A stretch of DNA of 11,303 bases, taken from an uncultured Anaerostipes sp. (GTDB lineage Bacteria > Bacillota > Clostridia > Lachnospirales > Lachnospiraceae). The translations under genes and the position numbers were made by a program. Of the stretch, positions 1 to 5,737 are shown in pieces. The notes under the pieces are model-generated. The model saw only the letters and a list, made by a program, of their open reading frames with translations, made no database searches and was not told the origin of the DNA. The stretch spans positions 1 to 11,303 of the forward strand of contig CAAEIR010000250.1 in assembly GCA_900756035.1 (NCBI GenBank), in the 5' to 3' direction. Within the stretch, counting starts at the first letter, position 1; each line of letters begins with the position of its first letter.

Positions 1-87
1 GGGTTATTTTGTTATACCCTAAATTACCCTCTGAATTTGTTTTTAAATTTGGAGGGATTTTTTTATGTCCTTTTTTCGGGCAGTTAT

Positions 88-360
88 CTATCTGCTCATG
101 GCCTCTTCCTTCGTACGAGGCCAACTGAATCCGCCAACATTTAATCGTTTGTAAAGAAGCAGGAACCCATCTCCTTCCCAAACCAGCCCTTTGATTCGGT
201 CGGTACGTTTACCACAGAAGAGAAACAGGATGTTTTTCTGAAAGGGATCCAGCTCGAATTGATATTTAATAGTGGATGCCAGACCATCAATTCCACGCCT
301 TAAGTCGGTGTATCCTGTTGCGATAAAAATCTTGTCAAAACCGGTTGCATCATTCAGCAT
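88..360 (-). CDS. tnpB: IS66 family accessory protein TnpB (Orf2), C-terminally shortened
   Basis: This 90-residue protein shows the conserved IS66 TnpB core: a YTDLRRGIDGLA segment near residue 17, then FLFCGKRTDRIKGLVWEGDGFLLLYKRL and a SWPRTKEEA segment near the end. TnpB is needed with TnpA and TnpC for transposition of IS66 elements, but its biochemical role is not established. Family members are usually about 115-120 residues, so roughly 25-30 C-terminal residues are missing. After the TAG at 88-90 the same frame continues with a basic stretch (ITARKKDIKKSLQI) to a TAA at 43-45, which could be the original tail left after an internal deletion or frameshift. The start codon overlaps the end of tnpA by 11 bases, which suggests translational coupling. 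The identity is secure; whether it still functions is doubtful. Confidence 0.85.
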   Translation of the reverse strand: MLNDATGFDKIFIATGYTDLRRGIDGLASTIKYQFELDPFQKNILFLFCGKRTDRIKGLVWEGDGFLLLYKRLNVGGFSWPRTKEEAMSR

Positions 361-727
361 GTAAGAGGCCTCCGATCCTACTTAGCAGTTCCGCAGAAGC
401 AGTGTTTGAAATCTCCAACGAAAAGGAGTCCTTTCGAATGATCACATCTGGTCTGAATGCAGATGATGATACGGCGGATTGTTCAGGTAATCTTAATTCG
501 ACGAAATCAACCGACGGCTCTGCCGGTACACTTACTGCTGGAAGTGAAGAAGATTCTACTGTAGAAATATAAGCTTCTTCACGAAGCCGGCGTTGCCAGT
601 AAAAGAATGACTTGTCAGAAATACCATGTTCTCTGCACCAGGCAGTTTTATTCATTCCACTAGCCAGGCATTCTTTTATTATGTTAGCCCATTGTTCGCA
701 GCGGACTTTGTGAGTAATTTTATCCAT
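350..727 (-). CDS. tnpA: IS66 family protein TnpA (Orf1)
   Basis: This 125-residue protein has a helix-turn-helix-like N-terminus (residues about 8-50: EQWANIIKECLASGMNKTAWCREHGISDKSFFYWQRRLRE), typical of IS66 TnpA/Orf1, followed by a variable Ser/Pro-rich middle and a short C-terminal segment. It is thought to act in DNA binding during transposition. The start at 727 is chosen over the longer frame reaching 796 because AGGGAGGAA lies just upstream of ATGGATAAA, and the conserved region begins directly after it. It overlaps tnpB by 11 bases. The length agrees with the family and no damage is visible. Confidence 0.87.
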   Translation of the reverse strand: MDKITHKVRCEQWANIIKECLASGMNKTAWCREHGISDKSFFYWQRRLREEAYISTVESSSLPAVSVPAEPSVDFVELRLPEQSAVSSSAFRPDVIIRKDSFSLEISNTASAELLSRIGGLLHAE

Positions 728-796
728 AAGATGTTCCTCCCTAAAAAACCTTAGATTTTTTAGAGTAATTATCTCACAAAAACTAACAAGTGGCAT

Positions 797-819
797 GGTA
801 CCGGCTATTTACCATTTAC
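797..819 (-). repeat. putative outer terminal end of the IS66 element
   Basis: Read on the minus strand from 819 the sequence starts GTAAATGGTAAATAGCCGGT. IS66-family ends usually begin GTAA. Homology of the upstream gene to Msr(D), as I remember the reference, breaks at exactly this point. The partner repeat and the expected 8-bp target duplication lie outside the window, so this is an inference. Confidence 0.4.
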
Positions 820-2271
820 GTTTAATTTCTTATCTTTAATTTCATAAATTACATCAGCCACATTTTCAAGTAACCGTTTGTCATGGGTGATAAACATGAT
901 CGTTCCTGCATATTCCTTCATTAGTATTTCCAAGGCCTCCAGGCTTGGTATGTCAAGGAAGTTGCTCGGTTCATCCATTAGTAGGATGTTATATCTACCC
1001 ATAAGCATTTTAGCTAGCAATAATTTCATAATTTCGCCACCGCTTAAAATAGATAAGCTTTTTCCAATATCGTTCTGTTTAAACCCCATGGATGCAAGCA
1101 CGGAACGAATTTCTGAAACATTGTAATCACAATCCTCCTTCATAAACTCCAGGACTTTCTGATTACTGTTGTACTTGTAACCATTTTGTGCAAAGTATCC
1201 TATTTTTGCCTTAGGTGAAATAGAAATTCCATCTTCATAGTTTAAGATCATTTGGATTAAAGTTGTTTTTCCTGTTCCATTCCCACCAGTTAGAGCCACT
1301 TTTGCTCCAAGCGGAATTTGAAAAGATGCATCTTCAAACAATACCTTATCTCCAAATATTTTAGTAATATCCGTACCGACAATAGGATATGGATTATGGA
1401 GCTCCAATGCTTTACTTTGCCTGAAACGAATTCTGCGAATGTCTTCCGGAGCTTCTACATTTCCTAAGGCCGCAATCCGATGCTCTAGAGATTTAGCGGC
1501 ATTATGCATCTTTTTTTCCTTACTTCCCATTGATTTCTGATGAGCCAAACGCCCTCCACGTTCCGTACTTTTTTTCTTTGAAGCACCTTTTGCCTTCTGT
1601 TCTATTTTACGAGCCTGTTTTCGCTTTTCCTCCGCAGCCCTTTCCAATCGGGCACGTTCGGTAACAAATTGCTCGTATTCTGCAACCTGGTTCTTGCGTT
1701 CTTCCTCTTTCTGACGAAGATAATCAGAATAGTTTCCCCAATACTCAGTGATTTTGCCATCTTTCAGTTCCCATATTTTATCTACTACCTCATCAAGAAA
1801 ATAGCGGTCATGGCTAATAACTAACAGTGCACCTGTAAAATATTTTAGCTGTCCGACTAGAAAATCAATTCCTTCACGGTCTAAATGACTCGTAGGTTCA
1901 TCCGCTAAAATACCATGAACCTGTGCCGATAAAGCTTGTGCTATTTTAAGCCTTGTTTCTTCACCGCCGCTCAAGGTTTGTATATCTAATTGCTTAACAC
2001 CAAGCTTGCCTACAAGTGCAAAATCTTTTTCCTCCTGCAAGGTTACTTCGTCCAACTGAGGGATATAGGCAAGTTCACCCAGACGATTCATTTTACATCC
2101 TAGAGGAGTTAATTCGCCTAAAAGCACCTTGAATAAAGTGCTTTTTCCTGCACCATTTGCTCCTACTAAACCAATACGGTCATAATCATATACTTCTAAA
2201 TTATCTATATCTAAAACATCGCGTCCTTTAAATTCCACACGAATGTCTTTTGCTTTTAATATCAATTCCAT
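805..2271 (-). CDS. msr(D): Msr(D) ABC-F ribosomal protection protein (macrolide resistance)
   Basis: This 488-residue ABC-F ATPase has two nucleotide-binding domains and no membrane segments. Domain 1 has Walker A GANGAGKS (37-44), signature LSGGE (100-104), Walker B ILADEP with Glu125, and H-loop SHD (153-155). Domain 2 has Walker A GNGTGKT (330-336), LSGGE (409-413), LLMDEP with Glu434, and THD (462-464). Between them is a charged linker (about 180-295) that reaches towards the peptidyl transferase centre in this class. ABC-F proteins of this type bind the ribosome and displace macrolides. The start at 2271 (MELILKAKD) is preferred over the longer frame to 2385: GGAGGAAAATGTT precedes it, it matches the known Msr(D) start, and the upstream part is the regulatory leader. 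It follows mef and is expected to be co-transcribed. The last four residues (VNGK) differ from the C-terminus I recall and appear to be encoded by the IS66 end. Confidence 0.96.
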   Translation of the reverse strand: MELILKAKDIRVEFKGRDVLDIDNLEVYDYDRIGLVGANGAGKSTLFKVLLGELTPLGCKMNRLGELAYIPQLDEVTLQEEKDFALVGKLGVKQLDIQTLSGGEETRLKIAQALSAQVHGILADEPTSHLDREGIDFLVGQLKYFTGALLVISHDRYFLDEVVDKIWELKDGKITEYWGNYSDYLRQKEEERKNQVAEYEQFVTERARLERAAEEKRKQARKIEQKAKGASKKKSTERGGRLAHQKSMGSKEKKMHNAAKSLEHRIAALGNVEAPEDIRRIRFRQSKALELHNPYPIVGTDITKIFGDKVLFEDASFQIPLGAKVALTGGNGTGKTTLIQMILNYEDGISISPKAKIGYFAQNGYKYNSNQKVLEFMKEDCDYNVSEIRSVLASMGFKQNDIGKSLSILSGGEIMKLLLAKMLMGRYNILLMDEPSNFLDIPSLEALEILMKEYAGTIMFITHDKRLLENVADVIYEIKDKKLNVNGK

Positions 2272-2309
2272 AACATTTTCCTCCTGTCTATAATCGCATG
2301 TTTTCATTT

Positions 2310-2342
2310 GCTTGTACGCAGGGAAAACCCTGCGATTTAAGC
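2310..2342 (-). promoter_or_regulatory. msr(D) leader hairpin (attenuator-type stem)
   Basis: A perfect 7-bp stem CGCAGGG/CCCTGCG (2317-2323 with 2328-2334, four-base loop) is extended by GCTT/AAGC (2310-2313 with 2339-2342). It sits between the leader peptide stop at 2351 and the msr(D) ribosome binding site. The minus-strand side continues AAATGAAAA rather than a clean U-tract. Published work on msr(D), as I remember it, shows that macrolide-stalled ribosomes on the upstream leader prevent premature termination here. Confidence 0.72.
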
Positions 2343-2350
2343 AGGAAGAA

Positions 2351-2371
2351 TTACATGAAAATAAGATACAT
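2351..2371 (-). CDS. msrDL: MsrDL leader peptide (MYLIFM)
   Basis: A six-codon frame, ATG TAT CTT ATT TTC ATG TAA, with GGAGGG (2378-2383) seven bases upstream. It encodes MYLIFM, identical to the described regulatory peptide of msr(D). It lies 20 bases after the mef stop and in front of the hairpin that precedes msr(D). In the known system, erythromycin stalls the ribosome while it translates this peptide, allowing transcription to continue into msr(D). The identical peptide and preserved layout suggest the same control here. Confidence 0.9.
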   Translation of the reverse strand: MYLIFM

Positions 2372-2391
2372 AAATATCCCTCCAATATTGT

Positions 2392-3609
2392 TTATTTTAA
2401 ATCAAATTTTCTAATCTCAGTTATCATTGGGCAAACTATTGCAATGCAAATAATTAAAATACCTGATAGTAAAAACCAATGATTTACACCGATTCTATCA
2501 GCAAAGAATCCAGAAAGAATTAACCCAATTGGCATAGCAAGAGACATGATACTTCCAGTTAAAGAAAATACACGTCCTAAATATTCAGGCTTTATTTTCT
2601 CCTGAAAAAGAGCTGTTTGTACACCGCTGTAAAACGGAACCGAAAGCCCCATTATTGCACAGCAGACTACAAATATGAAAAATCCACTTTGGGGAAGTAA
2701 TCCTGAAATGGTTAAGCTTATCCCCATCATAAAAATGGATGCCGTTATTAATAAGATTCGCTTTTGGTAATTCCCAAATAACCCTAATAATAGACCCCCT
2801 ATCAACATACCAGAGGCATAAGCAATCTCCGTAATAGAAATATACATCGGTGTACCATTAAAATATTCCATAGTGATTAAAGGATATAAAGCATTTATGG
2901 GCATATAAACAAACATATATAATGTTCCAACGAGTAATAAAGCAAATAATCCTTTATTTTGCCGTAGTACAGCCATTCCTTCTTTCATTTCTCGTATGAA
3001 ATTTGGTTTCAAACTTTGCACTTGATCACCCAGTTTAGGAATACGTACAATTGCTACCGTAATAGATGCAATCACAGCACCCCATACATCGATGGCAATA
3101 ATAGCATTTAGTTCCCAAACGGAGTATAAGAGTGCTGCAACCGCCGGACTAACAATATAGCTTATAGACTGCAAAGACTGACTATAGCCTGCACATTTCG
3201 TAAGCTGTTCTTCTGGTACTAAAAGTGGCGTAACCGCATTGAGAGCCGGGGTGTGAAAAGCCGTTCCAATGCTACGGATAAACAATACTACCATAACCAT
3301 CCAGATAGGTAGCTCCATATACAATGCAACAATAGCAAGCACTGCCCCAGCTGCTGCGATAATTAAATCAGCACCAATCATTATCTTCTTCCTATCATGA
3401 CGATCCACTAATACACCAATAGCTGGTCCAAAGACCGCATAGGGTAAAAAACCTACTAGTGAAGCCATAGACAAGACCATCGCAGATCCTGTTTTCTCTG
3501 TAAGGTAAAAAATGATCGCCATTTGCAGGATGGCACTAGTGATTAATGATACTGCCTGCCCTGCCCATATTGTATAAAACTTAAGTTTCCAATTGTTGTA
3601 TTTTTCCAT
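2392..3609 (-). CDS. mef(A): Mef(A)/Mef(E)-type macrolide efflux MFS transporter
   Basis: This 405-residue integral membrane protein has the full length and overall sequence of the Mef family of major facilitator superfamily proton antiporters, which expel 14- and 15-membered macrolides. It starts MEKYNNWKLKFYTIWAGQAVS and has about 12 hydrophobic segments. The cytoplasmic loop 2-3 motif is visible as GVLVDRHDRKK (about residues 65-75). The C-terminal half (LLLGLFGNYQKRILLITASIFMMG) resembles the mef(A) allele more than mef(E) from memory, while other positions differ from both, so the allele should be assigned by alignment. A ribosome site (AGGAG) precedes the ATG. It is the first full gene of the operon with msr(D), and the two act together in resistance. 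No frameshift or truncation is visible. Confidence 0.95.
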   Translation of the reverse strand: MEKYNNWKLKFYTIWAGQAVSLITSAILQMAIIFYLTEKTGSAMVLSMASLVGFLPYAVFGPAIGVLVDRHDRKKIMIGADLIIAAAGAVLAIVALYMELPIWMVMVVLFIRSIGTAFHTPALNAVTPLLVPEEQLTKCAGYSQSLQSISYIVSPAVAALLYSVWELNAIIAIDVWGAVIASITVAIVRIPKLGDQVQSLKPNFIREMKEGMAVLRQNKGLFALLLVGTLYMFVYMPINALYPLITMEYFNGTPMYISITEIAYASGMLIGGLLLGLFGNYQKRILLITASIFMMGISLTISGLLPQSGFFIFVVCCAIMGLSVPFYSGVQTALFQEKIKPEYLGRVFSLTGSIMSLAMPIGLILSGFFADRIGVNHWFLLSGILIICIAIVCPMITEIRKFDLK

Positions 3610-3668
3610 TTATATTATCTCCTGCATATTATTTTGCTTGAATTTCTATTTTGAACAGCATTCTAGGC

Positions 3669-3715
3669 AATAAAAAATGCAGGCCAAAATCCACAATGTG
3701 GCTTTTGGTCTGCAT
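3669..3715 (-). terminator. intrinsic terminator/attenuator immediately upstream of mef
   Basis: The arms 3677-3694 and 3698-3715 form an 18-bp stem with few mismatches (core CCAAAA/TTTTGG and CCAC/GTGG, loop AAT). On the minus strand they are followed by ATTTTTTATTG. Lying about 60 bases before the mef start and after the mef leader peptide, it would stop transcripts unless read through, consistent with attenuation control of the operon. Confidence 0.78.
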
Positions 3716-3748
3716 ACATACAATTTGGAAACATTCATATTAAAGACA

Positions 3749-3790
3749 TAGTTAAATAAAGGTATAGTTAAATAAAGGTATAGTTAAATA
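3749..3790 (-). repeat. 16-bp tandem direct repeat, 2.6 copies, in the mef leader
   Basis: The unit TAGTTAAATAAAGGTA is present at 3749-3764 and 3765-3780, exactly repeated, with a third partial copy at 3781-3790. It lies in the untranslated leader between the two attenuator hairpins. Copy number could vary by slippage; an effect on leader folding is only a possibility. Confidence 0.9.
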
Positions 3791-3844
3791 ACTTATATCT
3801 CACCGTAACTAATGAATGCTCAATATCGTATAAATAAGCACAAG

Positions 3845-3883
3845 AAAAAAAGCCTATCATCGGGGATAGATTCTGCTTTTTTT
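3845..3883 (-). terminator. first attenuator hairpin, just after the mef leader peptide
   Basis: On the minus strand the stem CTATC/GATAG (loop CCCGAT) is flanked by a further AAAAAAAGC/GCTTTTTTT pairing (3875-3883 with 3845-3853, five bases bulged). It ends in a seven-base U-tract at 3851-3845. It begins nine bases after the stop of the MTASMRLR leader, a spacing suited to control by a stalled ribosome. Confidence 0.8.
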
Positions 3884-3892
3884 ATTGCCAGC

Positions 3893-3919
3893 TTATCTTA
3901 AACGCATTGAGGCTGTCAT
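3893..3919 (-). CDS. mefL: mef operon leader peptide (MTASMRLR)
   Basis: An eight-codon frame (ATG ACA GCC TCA ATG CGT TTA AGA TAA) encodes MTASMRLR, the leader peptide I recall upstream of streptococcal mef. A strong AGGAGG (3930-3935) lies ten bases upstream. It ends in R-L-R, a context known to stall macrolide-bound ribosomes. Stalling would prevent the following terminator hairpins from forming and so induce mef and msr(D). Too short for ordinary gene finding, but supported by identity, ribosome site and position. Confidence 0.9.
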   Translation of the reverse strand: MTASMRLR

Positions 3920-3959
3920 AGTTTCGGTTCCTCCTAAACTCTTATTTGTATCAGCATAT

Positions 3960-3988
3960 ATTTTAACACAATAAGTTGTTTTAAGCAA
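3960..3988 (-). promoter_or_regulatory. promoter of the mef-msr(D) operon
   Basis: On the minus strand a -35 TTGCTT (3983-3988), a 17-base spacer and a -10 TAAAAT (3960-3965) form a good sigma-A-type promoter. The predicted transcription start is near 3953, giving a leader RNA of about 345 bases before mef that holds the peptide MTASMRLR and both attenuator hairpins. Confidence 0.8.
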
Positions 3989-4021
3989 CGTTTAAAATTG
4001 AAAAAAGCCACGGACAGCGAT

Positions 4022-4098
4022 AGCAAAATACGCAATACCGTCAATGGTCTCGATGAACAGTGCAAGCACTGCCATTGACGGTATTTCTTTATTTTGCT
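4022..4098. repeat. long nested inverted repeat between tnpV and the mef promoter
   Basis: Three consecutive pairings share one axis: AGCAAAATA with TATTTTGCT (4022-4030/4090-4098), a perfect 14-bp arm AATACCGTCAATGG (4034-4047/4072-4085), and an inner CAGTGC/GCACTG (4058-4063/4066-4071). It could be a terminator after tnpV, a structured RNA or a recombination-related site. On the minus strand a U-run (GGCTTTTTTC) follows only after about 15 bases, so it is not a textbook terminator. Confidence 0.8.
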
Positions 4099-4112
4099 TA
4101 TGAGCAGACAAG

Positions 4113-4141
4113 GGCAGTAAGCCAAAAGCTGGCTTACCGCC
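4113..4141 (-). terminator. hairpin downstream of tnpV, possible weak terminator
   Basis: GTAAGCCA (4117-4124) pairs with TGGCTTAC (4130-4137) around a five-base loop, extended by GGC/GCC after one mismatch. It starts 17 bases beyond the tnpV stop. There is no strong U-tract, so its role as terminator is uncertain; it may act with the larger hairpin that follows. Confidence 0.5.
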
Positions 4142-4157
4142 CCAATCACTCATTCTG

Positions 4158-4535
4158 TTATGCGTAGATAATCTCGCTGTAAATGATTTCTCTAACTCTG
4201 GACTGAATTTCATTCATTTTCTGTACCCACAGCATAGCATTATCTGCTTTCAGTTTCTCGGTCACATTTTCCTGCTCTGCAATTTGCTTTGTCAGCAGGA
4301 GCAAACGCTCCTGTGCCTGTCTGTCAATATCTGCAAGGTAGGAGTTTAGTGTACCCTCAATCAGCATTGTGGTATAGAGGAACTGCTTATGCTCCTTTAG
4401 ATACTGCTTGTGGCGCTGTCCCCACAAACCGATAGGCTGTGTTTCTTCTTCGGAAAGTATCAGACAAGGGATATAATAATCTCCCTGCAATTCATACCAT
4501 AAACCGTTGCTTTCATCAAAAATGTACTTGTCCAT
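4158..4535 (-). CDS. tnpV: TnpV family transposon-encoded protein
   Basis: This 125-residue protein matches TnpV, the small protein first named from the Tn4451/Tn4453 group of clostridial mobilizable transposons and often found next to resistance genes in Firmicutes. Recognisable segments are the N-terminal MDKYIFDESNGLWYELQGDYY, then GLWGQRHKQYLKEHK and a C-terminal helical region (about 60-120), probably coiled coil. Its biochemical function is unknown. The start at 4535 is chosen because GGAGGATTTATTAT precedes it and the upstream extension of the frame has no family resemblance. It points in the same direction as the mef operon and ends about 170 bases before that promoter. No TnpX-type serine recombinase is visible, so it seems to be a remnant or passenger. 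Confidence 0.88.
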   Translation of the reverse strand: MDKYIFDESNGLWYELQGDYYIPCLILSEEETQPIGLWGQRHKQYLKEHKQFLYTTMLIEGTLNSYLADIDRQAQERLLLLTKQIAEQENVTEKLKADNAMLWVQKMNEIQSRVREIIYSEIIYA

Positions 4536-4849
4536 ATAATAAATCCTCCAGTATAATATATTCGCACATACGTCACAGTTCTCCGATTGCCACATTCTCT
4601 TATATCTTGTTATCAGATTTTCTTGCCCTTGTGTTTGCCCTTATCAGCTTCCAAGGGAAGAATAAACGTAAGTGAAATCGTATAATAAGTTAAGGTGAGC
4701 ATTTTGCGATAAACCCTTTATTTTCAAGGCTTTCGGAGGATTTTATTAAAACCCTGTGAGGGTTAATAACCACTTATAAAAATGTGGTTTTCAAATTGCA
4801 GTTTGTATAACTGGCAACCCAATCACAATTAAATCTTCACAGCTTTGCT
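4536..4849. other. gene-free junction region with small hairpins and a possible gene remnant
   Basis: No gene of ordinary length is convincing here. Two short hairpins are visible: AACCCT/AGGGTT (4750-4755/4759-4764) and AACCAC/GTGGTT (4768-4773/4784-4789). A minus-strand frame of 29 codons beginning ATG near 4704 and ending TGA near 4617 has a Leu-Thr-Phe-Ile-Leu-Pro-Leu-Glu stretch and a Lys-rich end. It loosely recalls the C-terminus of a sensor histidine kinase and could be a remnant, but the evidence is weak. This is the probable join between resistance cargo and mobilization backbone. Confidence 0.45.
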
Positions 4850-4951
4850 AAGCAGGAAATCTGAAATGATATGCTCCCTTTATGAGAGACAGTAAAATAA
4901 TAAACTGTCATCACGAAGAGAGCATATCTAAAGATTTCCTGCTTTTTTTAT
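4850..4951 (+). terminator. very long nested hairpin with T-tract on the plus strand
   Basis: Three co-axial perfect arms are seen: AAGCAGGAAATCT with its complement (4850-4862/4932-4944), GATATGCTC/GAGCATATC (4868-4876/4920-4928) and GACAGT/ACTGTC (4888-4893/4904-4909). The plus-strand side runs into TTTTTTTATTTTATT. It looks like an intrinsic terminator for plus-strand transcription, but no plus-strand gene lies upstream. It also sits directly behind the XRE gene, which is on the other strand. A miniature mobile element or a structured small RNA are alternatives. Confidence 0.75.
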
Positions 4952-4964
4952 TTTATTAAAAAAA

Positions 4965-5240
4965 TTATAATTCTGCAGAAAGTTCATGCATCCAGAAGGA
5001 CGCAGCATCATATTCTCTTGGTTCAGATAATACTGGAACGGTGAGGACATCGATTGGTACGTAAAGTATTTTAGCCATTTTAGCAAGGATTTCATCACGA
5101 GGCTTTCTTGCATCTGCTTCATATTGTGCAATTCTGACATCAGCAGAATCTTCCGGAAAGCCAAGTGCAATACCTAGTTCTTTTTGTGTGAGATGATTTT
5201 TCTGTCTCAAATGTTTTAATTTTCTTCCAAACGTAATCAT
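4965..5240 (-). CDS. XRE-family helix-turn-helix regulator
   Basis: This 91-residue protein has an XRE/Cro-type helix-turn-helix over residues about 4-60: FGRKLKHLRQKNHLTQKELGIALGF, then VRIAQYEADARKPRDEILAKMAKIL. The C-terminal 30 residues (VPVLSEPREYDAASFWMHELSAEL) show no recognised sensor domain. The start at 5240 is selected because AGAAAGGA lies upstream and the conserved domain begins at once; the longer frame to 5306 would cross a palindrome. It is last in the run behind mobC, the relaxase, thyX and dut, but an 83-base gap with a 32-bp palindrome separates it from dut, so it may have its own promoter. It probably regulates element genes. Relatives I recall are often longer, so the C-terminus may be shortened. 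Confidence 0.82.
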   Translation of the reverse strand: MITFGRKLKHLRQKNHLTQKELGIALGFPEDSADVRIAQYEADARKPRDEILAKMAKILYVPIDVLTVPVLSEPREYDAASFWMHELSAEL

Positions 5241-5277
5241 AATAGAAAATCCTTTCTGTAAGTTATTTTGATTGTGC

Positions 5278-5309
5278 GAGGTGTCAAATGATATATCATT
5301 CGGCACCTC
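5278..5309. promoter_or_regulatory. 32-bp palindrome between dut and the XRE gene, possible operator
   Basis: Arms GAGGTG/CACCTC (5278-5283/5304-5309) enclose a perfect palindrome AATGATATATCATT (5287-5300), with only one mismatch and one G-T pair between. No U-tract follows on the minus strand, which speaks against an intrinsic terminator. Its position just in front of the XRE gene suggests a dimer-binding operator for autoregulation. A TTGACA on the minus strand (5282-5287) overlaps it, but no convincing -10 is placed to match. Confidence 0.6.
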
Positions 5310-5323
5310 TGGTTTTATGATCT

Positions 5324-5737
5324 TTATTCCCCGGTACTTCCGAAAGCACCAATATCTCTTGCTTCTCCGAGATCCAGAACAAAGTCGGCAATTAGAACGG
5401 GAGTGATAACCAGTTGCCCTACACGGGTATCTTTGCTGAGTATTTGGGATTCTGAACTAACATTGCTGATAATGGCATGAATTTCGCCACGATATCCGGA
5501 ATCAATAGGCGGAAGTTCGCAGACCAATCCTTTTGCAGCCATGCTGCTTCTTGGAAAGACATAACCGGCATATCCATCCGGAATCATGAGCCCAAATCCT
5601 AAGGGAATTCTTGCAATCTCTCCTGGCTTTAATGTGCAGTCATAAGGCATATACACATCGGCGCCGGCATCGTTTTCATGAGGTCGGAAGGGATAATGAT
5701 CTTTCTCTAACCCAAAGTCGATCAATTTAATTTTCAT
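5324..5737 (-). CDS. dut: dUTP diphosphatase (dUTPase)
   Basis: This 137-residue trimeric-type dUTPase hydrolyses dUTP to dUMP and pyrophosphate, keeping uracil out of DNA and making the substrate of thymidylate synthase. All five motifs are visible: DAGADVY (23-29), PRSSMA (62-67), IDSGYRGE (78-85, with the catalytic Asp79 and uracil-stacking Tyr82), RVGQLVI (105-111) and the C-terminal RDIGAFGSTG (127-136) that closes over the phosphates. The start is supported by GGGAGG upstream, and the gene begins 11 bases inside the end of thyX, so the two are translationally coupled. The pairing makes biochemical sense because ThyX consumes dUMP. Such genes are common in phages and some integrative elements. 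Confidence 0.95.
   Translation of the reverse strand: MKIKLIDFGLEKDHYPFRPHENDAGADVYMPYDCTLKPGEIARIPLGFGLMIPDGYAGYVFPRSSMAAKGLVCELPPIDSGYRGEIHAIISNVSSESQILSKDTRVGQLVITPVLIADFVLDLGEARDIGAFGSTGE

Larger units (their letters stand above)
1..819 (-). mobile_element. IS66-family insertion sequence, 5' part (runs off the left edge)
   Basis: The element is recognised from two overlapping genes in the canonical IS66 order, tnpA then tnpB, read leftward. IS66 elements normally carry a third, large gene (tnpC, the DDE transposase) after tnpB. No start for it is visible in the 87 bases left of tnpB, so it lies outside the window or has been lost. The outer end is placed at 819 because the minus strand there begins GTAAATGGTAAATAGCC, and IS66 termini characteristically start with GTAA. 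The other terminal repeat is not in the window, so this boundary is inferred. The insertion point lies within the last codons of msr(D). Confidence 0.7.

Noticed and set aside
345..572. 75-aa plus-strand frame over tnpA
   Set aside because: It is antisense to well-supported IS66 genes and shows no recognisable protein pattern.
2272..2385. 38-residue N-terminal extension of msr(D)
   Set aside because: This stretch holds the MYLIFM leader and its hairpin, and the true start has its own GGAGG and matches Msr(D).
3934..4213. 71- and 73-aa minus-strand frames around the mef promoter and tnpV 3' end
   Set aside because: They overlap hairpins, the operon promoter and tnpV, and have neither ribosome sites nor family resemblance.
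4928..5170. 80-aa frame inside the XRE gene
   Set aside because: It is an out-of-frame reading of the XRE gene, which has a clear helix-turn-helix in its own frame.
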